A DNA stretch of 57,168 nt, taken from assembly GCF_902705545.1 (NCBI RefSeq), contig NZ_CACSHH010000008.1, positions 1 to 57,168 on the forward strand, given 5' to 3'. The position numbers and the translations under genes were made by a program. The notes under the pieces are model-generated. The model was not told the origin of the DNA. It searched no databases and saw only the letters and a list, made by a program, of their open reading frames with translations. This document shows positions 17,901-28,280 of this stretch, piece after piece. Positions within the stretch are counted from its first letter, which is position 1. Every line of letters starts with the position of its first letter. This DNA comes from Chlamydia sp. 17-3921 (GTDB lineage: Bacteria > Chlamydiota > Chlamydiia > Chlamydiales > Chlamydiaceae).

Positions 17901-18055
17901 TACGAATAGCAGCCTCGTTAGTAGTTGATATTCGTAATATCGGCAGAAAACGCACCAGCTTGAGTAAAGATTTTTCTGAGAAAGAAAAACTTACTTACTA
18001 CAAGTAGGTTAGTGAGAAATTTTTATGAAAATGTTTTTTGAAGCTCATTGATTCA

Positions 18056-18313
18056 TTATATTAGAAACATATCATAAGCTGTATTGACTAGCAAAATCCC
18101 TAGGGCAACAAAAATTAAAGAAGAACCAACTACGAAATAAGCCCCTGAAAATGGAAGCGTAACCTGAGGTAAAAAACTCAATCCACAAAGAATCATAGCA
18201 AATAAGAAAAAGATAAGAGAAGTTGCAATCATTACAACAGAACGTGATGCTGCGAGAAGTTCCGCTTGGTATTGCTGAGATGATAACAGAGAGTCTGAGC
18301 AGGCTAGAGTCAT
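18056..18313 (-). CDS. Small Inc-like two-helix membrane protein (CT440-like)
   Basis: This 85-residue protein consists of a 24-residue polar head and two hydrophobic helices (about residues 25-48 and 55-80) separated by 'PQVTLPFSG', a bilobed hairpin as in inclusion-membrane proteins. Its place beside tsp matches C. trachomatis CT440, listed among predicted Inc proteins. The ATG is preceded by a strong AGAGGTGG. Almost nothing extends beyond the hairpin, so it has no cytosolic effector domain. It could act as a membrane scaffold or partner of other Inc proteins; that is inference. Confidence 0.7.
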   Translation of the reverse strand: MTLACSDSLLSSQQYQAELLAASRSVVMIATSLIFFLFAMILCGLSFLPQVTLPFSGAYFVVGSSLIFVALGILLVNTAYDMFLI

Positions 18314-18429
18314 ACCACCTCTTGTGATTTCAATTTTGGTTAGACATTATATCAAAAAGTTTCTGCAAAAAATACTTAAAATAAAATGTTGATTTTGCTG
18401 TAGTAACAGCTATTCTTTGAAGGTTCTTT

Positions 18430-19380
18430 ATGCTATCTTCTTTTTTCGTGCGGTTTTCGTTTTTGCTTATCCTAATTTTCCCTCATCTCTTATTGGGAGT
18501 AGAAGATTCTCCTTGGAATCATCCTAAACACCTTACCATACTAGGAAGTCCTTTTATAGACGTTGTCCTCGATGTTGATCCCACCTTTATTCAGAAATGT
18601 TGCTTGGAAATTGGAGGTATTCATCCTGTAGAGAGTTCTAAGATCAAAGATATTTTTTTGCTTTATAAAGAAACTTTTCCAGAAACACATATTGTTACGC
18701 AAAGAAAAGAACCCTTAAATCTTTCTCAAGAACAATTGTCTGGTTTAGGCTTTGTTTGTAGGCGTAATGATGAGATTCCTTTTGATGGTAATGATTTTTT
18801 TAGCAACGGACCCGTTCTTCAGCAGCTAGATCAGATTAGATTGATACTTCATAGTTCTCCTTATAAAGACACTCTTGTATATTCTTTTCAAAGAGCAAAA
18901 ACTTTTTTTCAAAAAAAATGGTTTTTCGAGATTCTGTCTTTAGAAGGATATACATTAATTGATAGCCAGTTAATGCTTTATGAGGATTGTATAGAAAAAG
19001 TTTTAAAAGAAGCTAAAAATAGACGTAATAAAATTCTTATGGATCTTGGAGATCTTAAAATTATTACAACATTTCAATCACGAATTTGGTCTTTTTTAGA
19101 TCAAGTAGATGTTCTTTTTTTGTCAGAAGATTCTGGGAAAGCACTTGTGGAAATCCCCGATATAACTAGAGCTGTTGACGTCTTAGCACATGTTGTACCG
19201 ACTCTTTTTGTTTACAGTCACGACTCTATTCAAATTATCCAGAAAAAGCAAAAGATACTCCACAGATGTAACAGAGAGTCTCTTTCGCAATTAATTCCAG
19301 GATTTCTTTTTGGTTATATGAATCAAGGTTCACTAGAATACTGTTTTCGTTGTGTTCAATCTTTATCCGAAGAAGTGTAA
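18430..19380 (+). CDS. Exported PfkB-like protein, probably catalytically inactive
   Basis: This 316-residue protein has a clear signal peptide (residues 1-23, '[17 protein letters not shown]'). The mature part reads like a ribokinase/adenosine-kinase (PfkB) fold: '[16 protein letters not shown]' near residues 35-50 resembles the substrate-site start 'GNPLLDI'. 'KILMDLGD' near 202 and '[14 protein letters not shown]' near 225 match the family's 'D.N......V..L..NE.E' core, and '[16 protein letters not shown]' near 290 matches the final helix. The 'D-x-G-A-G-D-x-F' catalytic loop that should precede this helix is absent, replaced by '[12 protein letters not shown]'. Kinase activity is therefore unlikely. 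A signal peptide on this fold is unusual. GAAGG precedes the ATG. Confidence 0.7.
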   Translation: MLSSFFVRFSFLLILIFPHLLLGVEDSPWNHPKHLTILGSPFIDVVLDVDPTFIQKCCLEIGGIHPVESSKIKDIFLLYKETFPETHIVTQRKEPLNLSQEQLSGLGFVCRRNDEIPFDGNDFFSNGPVLQQLDQIRLILHSSPYKDTLVYSFQRAKTFFQKKWFFEILSLEGYTLIDSQLMLYEDCIEKVLKEAKNRRNKILMDLGDLKIITTFQSRIWSFLDQVDVLFLSEDSGKALVEIPDITRAVDVLAHVVPTLFVYSHDSIQIIQKKQKILHRCNRESLSQLIPGFLFGYMNQGSLEYCFRCVQSLSEEV

Positions 19381-19547
19381 ATCAAAAATTTCTTCTCCCT
19401 AATTTTAAAGTAAAAAATATTAAAATTTTTTTTGAAAAAATTGAAGAATATACCTCCTTTTCATCAGAAAATAAGACCTTGCCAACAAAGAGAAGCATAC
19501 TCTATATTTTTCTGCTTGTAGTAGTAAGGTTGAATCGAGAAGAATAC

Positions 19548-19919
19548 ATGCCTACCATCAATCAATTAATTCGTAAGAATCGGAAATCTTCCGAAGGAAG
19601 AAAGAAGTCTCCAGCGTTGCAAAGATGCCCTCAACGGCGTGGGGTTTGTCTTCAAGTAAAGACAAAAACTCCTAAAAAGCCAAACTCAGCTTTGCGAAAA
19701 GTTGCATGGGTACGTCTTTCTAATGGTCAAGAAGTTATAGCCTATATCGGTGGAGAAGGTCATAATTTGCAGGAGCACAGCATCGTGTTAGTACAAGGCG
19801 GTCGAGTTAAAGATTTGCCTGGTGTGCGTTATCATATTGTTCGTGGTGCCTTAGATTGTGCGGCAGTAAAAAATAGAAAACAAAGCCGCTCCCGATACGG
19901 TGCAAAGCGTCCTAAGTAA
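19548..19919 (+). CDS. rpsL: 30S ribosomal protein S12
   Basis: This 123-residue protein of the decoding centre starts '[20 protein letters not shown]'. It contains '[20 protein letters not shown]', the region where streptomycin-resistance changes occur in other bacteria; the lysine of '[11 protein letters not shown]' is wild-type. An upstream in-frame start at 19350 would overlap the preceding gene and is not family-like. A GAGAAG site precedes the chosen ATG. It is the first gene of the rpsL-rpsG-fusA-rpsJ operon. Confidence 0.97.
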   Translation: MPTINQLIRKNRKSSEGRKKSPALQRCPQRRGVCLQVKTKTPKKPNSALRKVAWVRLSNGQEVIAYIGGEGHNLQEHSIVLVQGGRVKDLPGVRYHIVRGALDCAAVKNRKQSRSRYGAKRPK

Positions 19920-19962
19920 ATTACACTTTTTAAGAAGGAACTAGAAGACAGAGGTTAAATAT

Positions 19963-20436
19963 ATGTCAAGACGACATGCCGCAGAAAAAAGAAGCATTCC
20001 AGGAGACCCTATTTATGAAAGTGTAACTCTAGAGCGGTTTATCAATAAGGTCATGATGCATGGGAAAAAAAGTGTGGCAAGAAAAATTGTTTATTCCGCT
20101 TTGGAACGGTTTTCTAAAAAACTTGGTGTAGAAAATACACTTGAAGCTTTTGAAGAAGCATTAGAAAATGCAAAACCTATTTTAGAAGTGCGTTCTCGTC
20201 GTGTAGGTGGTGCCACTTATCAAGTGCCCGTAGAAGTTGCCTCAGAGAGAAGAAATTGCTTAGCGATGCAGTGGATTATTAAGCATGCTCGAGCGAAGCC
20301 TGGAAAATCTATGGAAATAGGGCTTGCGACAGAGTTGGTTGATTGTTTTAATAAGCAGGGTGCAACAATCAAAAAACGAGAAGATACTCACCGTATGGCT
20401 GAAGCGAACAAAGCATTTGCTCACTACAAATGGTAA
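19963..20436 (+). CDS. rpsG: 30S ribosomal protein S7
   Basis: This 157-residue primary 16S rRNA-binding protein organises the 30S head. Family features: 'MSRRHAAEKRSIPGDPIYES', 'VRSRRVGGATYQVPVEV' and 'NKAFAHYKW' at the end. It lies 43 bases after rpsL and 33 bases before fusA, in the classical str-operon order. Confidence 0.97.
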   Translation: MSRRHAAEKRSIPGDPIYESVTLERFINKVMMHGKKSVARKIVYSALERFSKKLGVENTLEAFEEALENAKPILEVRSRRVGGATYQVPVEVASERRNCLAMQWIIKHARAKPGKSMEIGLATELVDCFNKQGATIKKREDTHRMAEANKAFAHYKW

Positions 20437-20469
20437 GACAAGGTTAATTTAGGAGAGTATAAAAAGTTC

Positions 20470-22554
20470 ATGAGCAATAAAGAATTCGATTTAAGCGATA
20501 TTAGAAACATTGGCATCATGGCACATATTGATGCCGGAAAAACAACGACTACAGAAAGAATTCTTTTTTACGCCGGAAGAACTCACAAAATCGGTGAGGT
20601 GCATGAAGGTGGCGCTACTATGGACTGGATGGAGCAGGAGCAAGAAAGAGGAATTACAATCACCTCTGCTGCGACAACAGTATTCTGGCTTGGTAAAAAA
20701 ATTAACATTATCGATACTCCTGGCCACGTAGATTTTACTATTGAAGTAGAACGATCTCTTCGTGTGCTTGATGGTGCTGTGGCTGTCTTTGACGCTGTTT
20801 CTGGAGTTGAACCCCAATCTGAAACTGTTTGGAGACAGGCAAATAAATACGGTGTTCCCCGAATTGCTTTTGTTAATAAAATGGATCGAATGGGAGCAAA
20901 TTATTTTTCTGCCATAGATTCTATGAAAGAAAAGCTTGGAGCGAACGCTGTTGCTGTTCATTGTCCAATTGGTGCTGAAAGCCAATTCGTAGGCATGGTC
21001 GATCTTATTTCACAAAAAGCTCTCTACTTTCTGGATGAAACTTTGGGAGCTAAGTGGGAAGAGAGGGAAATTCCAGAAGAATTAAAAGAGCGGTGCGCAG
21101 AATTACGAGCTTTGTTGTTAGAGGAACTCGCTACTGTAGATGAAAGCAATGAAACTTTTATGATGAAGGTTCTTGAAGATCCAGATTCTATTACAGAAGA
21201 TGAGATTCACGCTGTTATGAGAATTGGTGTGATCTCAAATAAAATTAACCCAGTTCTTTGTGGAACAGCTTTTAAAAACAAAGGTGTTCAACAGTTGTTG
21301 AATGTTATTGTGAAATGGTTACCATCACCTCTTGATAGGGGGAATGTTCGAGGTATCAGTTTAAAGAATGATCAAGAAGTTGTTTTGGAGCCTAGAAAAG
21401 ATGGCCCTTTAGCTGCGCTAGCTTTCAAAATTATGACAGACCCCTACGTTGGTCGAATTACCTTTATCCGGATTTATTCTGGAACATTAAAAAAAGGCTC
21501 TTCTGTTTTAAACTCAACAAAAAATAAAAAAGAAAGAATATCTCGTTTACTTGAAATGCACGCTAACGAACGCACAGATCGAGAGGAGTTTACTGTCGGA
21601 GATATTGGAGCTTGTGTTGGATTAAAATTTTCCGTTACAGGAGACACTCTTTGTGATGATAATCAAGAGATAATTCTTGAAAAAATGGATTTTCCTGAAC
21701 CTGTAATTGATATGGCTATTGAGCCTAAATCCAAAGGGGATAGAGAAAAGTTGGCTCAAGCTTTGAGTGCACTATCAGAAGAAGACCCTACTTTCCGAGT
21801 TTCTACTAACGAAGAAACCGGTCAAACAATTATCTCCGGAATGGGAGAGTTACACTTAGATATTCTTCGAGATCGTATGATTCGTGAGTTTAAGGTAGAA
21901 GCAAATGTTGGAAAGCCTCAGGTCTCGTATAAAGAAACAATTACTGTAAATGGAAATTCTGAGACTAAATATGTCAAGCAATCCGGTGGGCGAGGACAAT
22001 ACGCTCATGTATGTCTTGAAATCGAGCCTAATGAACCTGGAAAAGGAAACGAAGTCGTTAGCAAGATTGTTGGAGGAGTAATCCCTAAGGAATATATTCC
22101 TGCAGTAATTAAAGGAGTAGAAGAAGGTTTAAATACTGGAGTTTTAGCTGGTTATGGTCTAGTAGATGTAAAAGTCAGTATTGTTTTTGGATCTTATCAT
22201 GAAGTAGATTCTAGCGAAATGGCGTTTAAAATTTGTGGATCTATGGCTGTTAAAGATGCTTGTCGAAAAGCTAAACCTGTTATTTTAGAACCTATTATGA
22301 AAGTCGCTGTAATTACTCCTGAAGAACATTTAGGAGATGTTATTGGAGACCTTAACCGTCGTCGGGGCAAGATTTTAGGTCAGGAATCTTCACGTGGTAT
22401 GGCTCAAGTGAATGCTGAAATTCCTTTGAGCGAAATGTTTGGATACACCACATCTCTTAGATCCTTGACTTCTGGTAGAGCTACATCAACAATGGAACCA
22501 GCCTTCTTTGCGAAGGTCCCTCAAAAAATTCAAGAAGAGATCGTTAAGAAATAA
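20470..22554 (+). CDS. fusA: Elongation factor G
   Basis: This 694-residue translational GTPase drives tRNA-mRNA translocation and, with RRF, ribosome recycling. The G1 motif 'AHIDAGKTT' lies near residues 18-26, G2 in '[11 protein letters not shown]', G3 'DTPGHVDF' near 81 and G4 'NKMD' near 135. Domains II to V follow in normal order ('GMGELHLDI', 'GGRGQYAHV'). The length is normal. The stop codon is followed immediately by the AAGG site of rpsJ. tuf does not follow it, unlike in E. coli. Confidence 0.98.
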   Translation: MSNKEFDLSDIRNIGIMAHIDAGKTTTTERILFYAGRTHKIGEVHEGGATMDWMEQEQERGITITSAATTVFWLGKKINIIDTPGHVDFTIEVERSLRVLDGAVAVFDAVSGVEPQSETVWRQANKYGVPRIAFVNKMDRMGANYFSAIDSMKEKLGANAVAVHCPIGAESQFVGMVDLISQKALYFLDETLGAKWEEREIPEELKERCAELRALLLEELATVDESNETFMMKVLEDPDSITEDEIHAVMRIGVISNKINPVLCGTAFKNKGVQQLLNVIVKWLPSPLDRGNVRGISLKNDQEVVLEPRKDGPLAALAFKIMTDPYVGRITFIRIYSGTLKKGSSVLNSTKNKKERISRLLEMHANERTDREEFTVGDIGACVGLKFSVTGDTLCDDNQEIILEKMDFPEPVIDMAIEPKSKGDREKLAQALSALSEEDPTFRVSTNEETGQTIISGMGELHLDILRDRMIREFKVEANVGKPQVSYKETITVNGNSETKYVKQSGGRGQYAHVCLEIEPNEPGKGNEVVSKIVGGVIPKEYIPAVIKGVEEGLNTGVLAGYGLVDVKVSIVFGSYHEVDSSEMAFKICGSMAVKDACRKAKPVILEPIMKVAVITPEEHLGDVIGDLNRRRGKILGQESSRGMAQVNAEIPLSEMFGYTTSLRSLTSGRATSTMEPAFFAKVPQKIQEEIVKK

Positions 22555-22562
22555 GGATGATA

Positions 22563-22880
22563 ATGAAGCAGCAGAAACAAAAAATTCGCATACGCCTGAA
22601 AGGTTTTGATCAAGGGCAGCTGGATCGTTCTACAGCAGATATTGTTGAGACTGCTAAAAGAACCGGGGCTCGTGTTGTAGGCCCTATTCCTTTACCAACA
22701 AAGCGGGAAGTATATACAGTTCTTCGCTCTCCGCACGTAGACAAGAAGTCCAGAGAACAGTTCGAAATTCGTACACACAAGCGTCTTGTAGATATTCTAG
22801 ATCCTACAGGAAAAACTATAGATGCGTTAAAAATGCTTGCTCTTCCTGCTGGTGTTGATATTAAAATTAAAGCTGCATAA
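22563..22880 (+). CDS. rpsJ: 30S ribosomal protein S10
   Basis: This 105-residue protein of the 30S head is also the NusE antitermination factor. Recognised features are '[10 protein letters not shown]', '[20 protein letters not shown]' and '[12 protein letters not shown]'. An ATG at 22557 is in frame, but AAGG at 22553-22556 leaves no spacing for it, while ATG at 22563 has a 6-base spacing and matches the family start '[10 protein letters not shown]'. The gene sits behind fusA rather than at the head of an S10 operon, a known chlamydial arrangement. Confidence 0.96.
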   Translation: MKQQKQKIRIRLKGFDQGQLDRSTADIVETAKRTGARVVGPIPLPTKREVYTVLRSPHVDKKSREQFEIRTHKRLVDILDPTGKTIDALKMLALPAGVDIKIKAA

Positions 22881-22897
22881 TTCTCCAGCATTGTAAT

Positions 22898-23959
22898 ATG
22901 CATTTGCTACAAAAGTTTGACGCTCAGCGAGTCTCTATAGACTTGCGTGAGCCTCTTTTTTACTTTGATTCGACGGAAGATTTTTCAGATAAAGGAAATC
23001 CTGTTTATCGGATAATCTTTGATATCCAAAAAACTAATCTCTCTTATAAAGTCGGAGATGCTTTAGGTGTATTTCCACAAAACCCTTCTCAAATTGTTGA
23101 GGACGTTCTAGATTTTCTTCGTTATTCTCCAGATGAGCATGTAAATTATTGTCGAGTTCCTGAAACCCTCTCTATTAAAAACTTTTTAACTAATTACGCA
23201 GATTTAGATAAACTTCCAAAAAAACTTTTAATTTTTTTCCCTAAAGAAGTTGATCCTGAGGTGACGCTGTATGATGCTTTGAAAGAATATCGGCCCTCTA
23301 TACCGGTTGAGTTTTTCGTAAATAGTGTTTTTCCTCTATTACCTCGATTGTATTCAATAGCCTCTTCCCCTTACGTTTCTCCAAATAAAATCGAACTTTT
23401 AGTACGAAGAATTTCTTATCAGGGAAAATTCCAAAGACGTTACGGGGTATGCTCGACTTTTTTATGTGAGTCTTTAGTTCCTAAAAAAGACTCTTTATTT
23501 GTGTATGTTCAACCCACAAAGCACTTTACTCTTTCTGAGGAAAATCAAAATAGACCCATAGTAATGATTGGATCTGGCACTGGAATAGCTCCATTTAAGG
23601 GGTTTATGGAGCAGCGCTTATTTCAAAAATGTCTTCATAAGAATTTTCTCTTTTTTGGTGAGCGTCAGAGAGCTGTAAATTTTTATTATCAAGAATTTTG
23701 GCGTCATGCAGTAGCCCAAAAGGCTCTGCACATTTTTTCTGTATTCTCTCGAGAAGGTTATCAGAAATTTTATGTTCAAGATGCCTTGAGAGAGCAAAAA
23801 GATTTGATAAAAAATATTTATGAAGAAGAGGCATGTTTTTTTGTCTGTGGAAGAAAAATCCTTGGATCTGAAGTAAAAAAAGCTTTGGAAGATATCTTAG
23901 GAGAAAATAGTGTCTCTTCTCTTAGAAAAGAACGACGTTATGTAACAGATGTTTATTGA
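22898..23959 (+). CDS. CysJ-like flavoreductase without FMN domain
   Basis: This 353-residue protein keeps only the FAD- and NADP-binding halves of the sulphite reductase/cytochrome P450 reductase family. Seen: '[16 protein letters not shown]' and '[10 protein letters not shown]' (start of the FAD domain), 'RLYSIASSP' near residue 150 (FAD), '[10 protein letters not shown]' (flavin phosphates), '[11 protein letters not shown]' near 225 (NADP ribose/pyrophosphate), '[17 protein letters not shown]' and C-terminal 'RRYVTDVY' with a stacking aromatic. The N-terminal flavodoxin domain of CysJ is absent. CT435 in C. trachomatis is the likely counterpart, often called cysJ. No cysI is nearby and the electron acceptor is unknown. 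Its end overlaps convergent ispF by 7 bases. Confidence 0.88.
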   Translation: MHLLQKFDAQRVSIDLREPLFYFDSTEDFSDKGNPVYRIIFDIQKTNLSYKVGDALGVFPQNPSQIVEDVLDFLRYSPDEHVNYCRVPETLSIKNFLTNYADLDKLPKKLLIFFPKEVDPEVTLYDALKEYRPSIPVEFFVNSVFPLLPRLYSIASSPYVSPNKIELLVRRISYQGKFQRRYGVCSTFLCESLVPKKDSLFVYVQPTKHFTLSEENQNRPIVMIGSGTGIAPFKGFMEQRLFQKCLHKNFLFFGERQRAVNFYYQEFWRHAVAQKALHIFSVFSREGYQKFYVQDALREQKDLIKNIYEEEACFFVCGRKILGSEVKKALEDILGENSVSSLRKERRYVTDVY

Positions 23960-24495
23960 TCACAAAATTCCATGATTGTTAGAACGCAAAAACACTGCAT
24001 ACCATCTCCACAACCAAAATCACTTAGTCCTTCTCCTGAAGTTGCAGTAATCCCTACAGATGTTGAAGAGATTTTTAAAATATTTGCTATACTCTGACGT
24101 AAATTTGAAAGTTTAGAAAGAAGTTTAGGACGACTCCCTTCGATAGTAATTGCTATGTGAGAAATCATTTGCGTTGGCTTTAAGGATTTTAAAGCTTCCT
24201 CCAGATAGATACTGCTATCGGTAATTCCTCGAGTATGAAGAAGCTCATCGGCAACCTCTCCTAAAATAATCCTATGAGTGATCGAAGAAATTGCATTACA
24301 AATAGCATGAAAAATTACGTCTCCGTCAGAATTTGCTTGGAATCCTGGAGTATGTTCAAAAATAACTCCTCCAAGAATACAAGGCTTTGTAGAACTTTCT
24401 GGAAGAAAACGATGACTATCTTGACCAATACCTACACGATAAATCCATGAAGGAGTATTTTTAGAGCTATTTTTAGAACTGTTTTCTGAATTCAT
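23953..24495 (-). CDS. ispF: 2-C-methyl-D-erythritol 2,4-cyclodiphosphate synthase
   Basis: This 180-residue enzyme of the MEP isoprenoid pathway makes the cyclodiphosphate with loss of CMP. Metal ligands are visible in 'GIGQDSHRF' (Asp26, His28) and '[15 protein letters not shown]'. The C-terminal '[22 protein letters not shown]' is the family end with changes at the usual 'TTTE.LGF.G...GI...A' region. I chose ATG at 24495 because AGGAGG lies four bases upstream; an upstream in-frame start at 24573 would add 26 residues without such a site. The chain holds a serine/asparagine-rich N-terminal head ('[14 protein letters not shown]'). Confidence 0.93.
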   Translation of the reverse strand: MNSENSSKNSSKNTPSWIYRVGIGQDSHRFLPESSTKPCILGGVIFEHTPGFQANSDGDVIFHAICNAISSITHRIILGEVADELLHTRGITDSSIYLEEALKSLKPTQMISHIAITIEGSRPKLLSKLSNLRQSIANILKISSTSVGITATSGEGLSDFGCGDGMQCFCVLTIMEFCDQ

Positions 24496-24848
24496 AAACC
24501 TCCTAAATTTTCGAAGATCTTCAGTTAAAAAACATAAGGTATTTTTATCAAAAAAACATACTAAAAAATTCAATTAAGTTTATAAAACTTTTATACGATT
24601 ATTTTTTAGCAGAAGAGTTATGTAGAGCTAAAATATAATAGGGTTATTGATTTTATCTTCGAAAGAATGTCAGTGTAATACTTTTAAACAAGCTCATATT
24701 CGAAATTGTGAAAAAATTTTTTTCTTTTCACATTATCTTAAAAAGATAGCTATTTCTAGAAATAGAAATGATTTTAAATCAGCTATAGATGATCCAGAAA
24801 TCTCATTGATATTAAAGCGAATATTTCTTTATGATTACCTCGTGAAAT
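24496..24848. other. Gene-free stretch before tRNA-Phe
   Basis: This AT-rich interval holds the ribosome-binding site and presumed promoter of ispF on the minus strand and the upstream region of tRNA-Phe on the plus strand. A TTG-initiated frame at 24647-24883 runs into the tRNA and has no ribosome-binding site, so I do not call it. Nothing else is seen. Confidence 0.5.
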
Positions 24849-24921
24849 GGCTAGATAGCTCAGCTGGTAGAGCAGAGGACTGAAGATCCTTGTGTCGTCG
24901 GTTCGATCCCGGCTCTGGCCA
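24849..24921 (+). tRNA. tRNA-Phe (anticodon GAA)
   Basis: A complete 73-base cloverleaf. Acceptor GGCTAGA pairs with TCTGGCC (one G-T pair), the D-arm is GCTCAGCTGGTAGAGC, the anticodon loop CTGAAGA gives GAA, and the T-arm is GTCGG-TTCGATC-CCGGC. The discriminator is A73. The CCA end is not encoded and must be added by nucleotidyltransferase. Confidence 0.96.
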
Positions 24922-25065
24922 TACTTACAACTTCAGCGTGTTCGTTGTTTAGAATATCAAAATCTAGGACTTTATATTTTGTATAATCCTCTAGTTTGCT
25001 AGAGTATTTAAAGCAAACAGCGATATGTCCTAAATACAAGAAAGAATCATAGGGAAGAATAACTC

Positions 25066-25386
25066 ATGGATCCTTACGCAATTATCCTAACAGGAAGTAA
25101 GCAATATCAAGTTCGTTCAGGAGATGTTATCGATGTGGAATTGCTGGACAATATTTCTGAAAATCAAGAAGTTATTTTTGAAGAGGTTCTATTTATCTTT
25201 GATGGATATAAAGCTGTTATAGGAAGCCCTATTGTTAAGAACGCTGTTGTAAAAGCTGAGTTTCTTTCAAATGTGAAAGGAGAGAAAGTCATCGCTTATA
25301 AATATAAAAAGCGTAAAAACTACCATATCAAACATGGTCATCGCCAAAAATATCTTCGAGTAAAAATTAAAGAATTAGTGATATAG
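25066..25386 (+). CDS. rplU: 50S ribosomal protein L21
   Basis: This 106-residue protein binds 23S rRNA. It begins 'MDPYAIILTGSKQYQVRSGD' and ends with the basic L21 signature 'KYKKRKNYHIKHGHRQKYLRVKI'. It forms an operon with rpmA 32 bases downstream. A purine-rich AGGGAAGAA lies before the ATG. Confidence 0.96.
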   Translation: MDPYAIILTGSKQYQVRSGDVIDVELLDNISENQEVIFEEVLFIFDGYKAVIGSPIVKNAVVKAEFLSNVKGEKVIAYKYKKRKNYHIKHGHRQKYLRVKIKELVI

Positions 25387-25418
25387 GCTTATTGTAAGTA
25401 ATTAGAGAGTTTTGAATT

Positions 25419-25667
25419 ATGGCACATAAGAAAGGGCAGGGAGCAAGTCGAAACGGCAGAGACTCAAAGTCAAAGCGCTTAGGAATGAAAGTCGGTGCTG
25501 GTCAGAGAGTTCCCGTAGGAAGTATTCTCGTTAGACAACGAGGAACAAAGTGGCGCCCAGCACAGAATGTCGGTAGAGGTCGAGATGATACTTTATTTGC
25601 TTTAGTAGATGGTGTCGTTGTTATGAAAAAAACAAACCACACCTATATTTCCGTTGTTCCTGATTAG
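25419..25667 (+). CDS. rpmA: 50S ribosomal protein L27
   Basis: This 82-residue protein near the peptidyl-transferase centre starts '[20 protein letters not shown]' and carries '[29 protein letters not shown]'. The N terminus begins directly with the mature form, so there is no Firmicutes-type cleavable extension. A terminator separates it from obg. Confidence 0.97.
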   Translation: MAHKKGQGASRNGRDSKSKRLGMKVGAGQRVPVGSILVRQRGTKWRPAQNVGRGRDDTLFALVDGVVVMKKTNHTYISVVPD

Positions 25668-25711
25668 GTATTAAATTTTTCTCTCCCCCTCAATTTTTAG
25701 AAAGAATATAG

Positions 25712-25749
25712 AAGCTCTATTTTTCGCTTATGCTAAAATAGAGCTTTTT
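25712..25749 (+). terminator. Terminator between rpmA and obg
   Basis: A perfect 12-bp stem (AAGCTCTATTTT with AAAATAGAGCTT) has an 11-base loop and a short T-tail (25747-25749). It lies only about 20 bases before the obg start, so it may attenuate rather than block obg transcription. Confidence 0.75.
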
Positions 25750-25769
25750 ATTTATAAAATATAATAAAA

Positions 25770-26780
25770 ATGTTTGTAGATCGGATTACATTAGAATTAC
25801 GTGCTGGTAAAGGTGGGAACGGCGTTGTTGCCTGGAGAAAAGAGAAATATCTCCCCAAGGGAGGCCCTTATGGTGGAAATGGTGGCAAAGGTGGCTCTAT
25901 TTTCATAGAGGCTGTCACAGATGAATGCTCTTTGAATGCTTATAGAAATATCCGTTTTTTGAAAGCTAGTGATGGTCAAAATGGAGCAGTAAATAACCGT
26001 ACTGGACGTAATGGTAAAGATCTAATTCTTAAAGTCCCTGAAGGAACTTTATTGCGAGATGCTGAAACCCAGGAAATTCTTTATGATTTTACCTCTCAGG
26101 GAGAGCGTATTGTTGTTTGTCAAGGAGGTCGTGGTGGCAAGGGAAATACATTTTTTAAAACATCAACAAACAGAGCTCCAACAAAAGCAACTCCAGGAAC
26201 GCAAGGAGAAATTCGTCAAGTAGAGTTGGAGCTTAAGCTTATAGCTGATGTAGGTATGGTTGGCTTCCCTAATGCTGGAAAATCTACACTATTCAACACT
26301 TTAGCACGAACAGAAGTTAAAGTCGGCGCTTACCCTTTTACAACATTGCAGCCGGCGCTAGGACTTATCCCTCGTCATAGTGAGGATTTATATTTAAAAC
26401 CATGGATTATCGCAGATATTCCAGGGATTATCAAAGAAGCACACAATAATAAAGGTTTGGGTTTAGATTTTCTTAAGCATATAGAGCGAACTCGACTTCT
26501 ACTTTTTGTCGTGGATATTTCTAGAAGTGAGAGAGAATCCCCAGAAGAAGACTTGGAAATTTTAGTGAATGAGTTAAGAAGCTACAAACAAGATCTTTCA
26601 AATAAAGATATGCTTGTAGCTTTAAATAAGATAGATGATCTTCTTCCTGATGAACAGCAGGAAAGACTGGAAACTTTTCAAAAAAAGTTTCCTGCTTACA
26701 CTTTTGTTTTGCTTTCAGGACTGACAGGAGAAGGAACCGAGAGGTTGTATTGTCTCTTTAAGCAAAGACTTAATACATAA
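25770..26780 (+). CDS. obg: GTPase Obg/CgtA
   Basis: This 336-residue GTPase takes part in 50S ribosome assembly and stress control. The glycine-rich Obg fold occupies about residues 1-157 ('[20 protein letters not shown]'). The G domain follows: 'GFPNAGKST' near 164, 'DIPGII' near 215 and 'NKID' near 286. The C-terminal OCT domain of many orthologues is absent, as usual in chlamydiae. The last 85 bases overlap the convergent permease gene. Confidence 0.95.
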   Translation: MFVDRITLELRAGKGGNGVVAWRKEKYLPKGGPYGGNGGKGGSIFIEAVTDECSLNAYRNIRFLKASDGQNGAVNNRTGRNGKDLILKVPEGTLLRDAETQEILYDFTSQGERIVVCQGGRGGKGNTFFKTSTNRAPTKATPGTQGEIRQVELELKLIADVGMVGFPNAGKSTLFNTLARTEVKVGAYPFTTLQPALGLIPRHSEDLYLKPWIIADIPGIIKEAHNNKGLGLDFLKHIERTRLLLFVVDISRSERESPEEDLEILVNELRSYKQDLSNKDMLVALNKIDDLLPDEQQERLETFQKKFPAYTFVLLSGLTGEGTERLYCLFKQRLNT

Positions 26781-27571
26781 CCTATTCCCATAAGGACTGT
26801 GATTGCTGGCCCTACAGGGATGTCTAACAGATAAGCTACTCCGATTCCACAAAAAGAACATACAATATTTAAAATCACAGCAATTACCATAATGTGAGTC
26901 ATCTTATATGAAAATTTGCATGCAATGGAGATAGGAAGTACAAGCATACTTAACATTAAAATAACTCCCATAACATAAATCAGCATTACAATAGTAATTG
27001 CCGTAATGATAAGAAGTAAAAAATACCAAAATGTTACAGATACGCGATTTAAGGTCATATATTTTTCATCAAAACAAAGAGCTAAAAAGCGCGTATGACA
27101 TAGTATTGTGGTACCTAAGACGATAATATCTAATATTCCTAAGCTATAGAGGTCACTTGTCTTGATCCAAAGGATATTACCAAATAGAAAATTAATCAGT
27201 TCATTATTTACAGTAGGAAGTCGAGAAATAAAGATCATTCCTACAGCCATACCTACAGACCAAATCATAGCAATTAAAGAATCTTCCCGCTCCCGATATT
27301 TCAGGTGAATTTTTCCAATACAAAGAGCTAGGAATATGGCTCCAATAATAGCTCCATAAAGAGGAGAAAAGGAAAGATTGAATTGATACTGCAACCAAAG
27401 AGTTAAGCCTATACCTCCAAGAATCGCATGCGAGATACTCCCACTAATAGAAACAATACGCTTAACAACAATGTAGGTTCCCACAACGCCTCCAGAAATG
27501 GAAGCTCCTAAAGCAGCAAGGAAAGAAGGGAGTAAAAAAAGAGGAAACCATTTACTAAATAGGGAAGACAT
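26696..27571 (-). CDS. ABC transporter permease for Zn/Mn-type metal
   Basis: This 291-residue inner-membrane protein belongs to the ABC-3 (ZnuB/MntB) permease family. It has about eight hydrophobic helices, starting '[27 protein letters not shown]'. 'AILGGIGL' and '[19 protein letters not shown]' are family signatures. I chose ATG at 27571, with AAGGA upstream; an earlier in-frame start at 27619 would run back into the ATPase gene. It is the last gene of the three-gene operon binding protein, ATPase, permease (CT415-CT417 in C. trachomatis by order). Its 3' end lies inside obg. Confidence 0.9.
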   Translation of the reverse strand: MSSLFSKWFPLFLLPSFLAALGASISGGVVGTYIVVKRIVSISGSISHAILGGIGLTLWLQYQFNLSFSPLYGAIIGAIFLALCIGKIHLKYREREDSLIAMIWSVGMAVGMIFISRLPTVNNELINFLFGNILWIKTSDLYSLGILDIIVLGTTILCHTRFLALCFDEKYMTLNRVSVTFWYFLLLIITAITIVMLIYVMGVILMLSMLVLPISIACKFSYKMTHIMVIAVILNIVCSFCGIGVAYLLDIPVGPAITVLMGIGYVLSLCLKRQYNLSVPSPVSPESKTKV

Positions 27572-27581
27572 GGTTGAATCC

Positions 27582-28280
27582 TTAGTTGTTGTTAGAAGGA
27601 CAACAAAATTGATCTGCAAGCGTGGAAGTATTTGTTAGAGTTGTCAGAGCTCTGTTCATGTAGAAAACTTTATTAAAAAATCTTGTGGTGTGGTGTAGAT
27701 CATGAGTTACCATGAGAATTGTACAGGAAGAGTTTAATTTTTTAAGAATTTTTAAGATTTTTTGTTGATTATTGGGATCTATGTTTGTTGTTGGCTCATC
27801 AAGAATTAAAATTTTTGGATGAGAAACTAAAGCTCTTGCGAGAAGAACTCTCTGAATTTGCCCTCCAGAAAGATGTGAGAAACAAGAATTCAAATGCTCC
27901 GATAGATTTACTATTTCTAAGGCTTCCTTGACAGCTACATGATCTGCTTTTTTATATTTTCCATACCAGGGTAGAGTCCCTAATCTCCCAGAGAGAACAA
28001 CGTCTTTTACTGAAATGGGAAAATGAAAATCATAAGAAAAATGTTGAGGAACCCATCCTATTGTGCTTGGAAGATTGGAATAAGCTATTTGGAGTTTCCC
28101 TTCGGTAGGTTGAAGTAAACCTAAAATAAGCATCATAAGAGTGCTTTTCCCCCCACCATTAGGGCCAATAATGCCAATAAAATCACCCTCATGGATAATA
28201 AAAGATACGTCGTTTACAATCTTTGGTTCTTTAGAGAGATAGGAAAATGACAAATTTTCTGCGTGAATAACTGCTGTCAT
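27582..28280 (-). CDS. ABC transporter ATPase for Zn/Mn-type metal
   Basis: This 232-residue ATPase powers the neighbouring permease. The Walker A motif 'GPNGGGKST' is at residues 39-47, the signature '[15 protein letters not shown]' near 140, Walker B '[12 protein letters not shown]' near 160 and the H-loop 'VTHDLHHT' near 190. It overlaps the upstream binding-protein gene by 4 bases and is followed after 10 bases by the permease, which shows a translationally coupled operon. Confidence 0.94.
   Translation of the reverse strand: MTAVIHAENLSFSYLSKEPKIVNDVSFIIHEGDFIGIIGPNGGGKSTLMMLILGLLQPTEGKLQIAYSNLPSTIGWVPQHFSYDFHFPISVKDVVLSGRLGTLPWYGKYKKADHVAVKEALEIVNLSEHLNSCFSHLSGGQIQRVLLARALVSHPKILILDEPTTNIDPNNQQKILKILKKLNSSCTILMVTHDLHHTTRFFNKVFYMNRALTTLTNTSTLADQFCCPSNNN

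Noticed and set aside
20491-20985. 164-codon frame antisense to fusA
   Set aside because: It is a shadow of the highly conserved EF-G gene with no start signals.
24647-24883. TTG-initiated 78-codon frame before tRNA-Phe
   Set aside because: It has no ribosome-binding site, runs into the tRNA gene, and its end is read from tRNA sequence.
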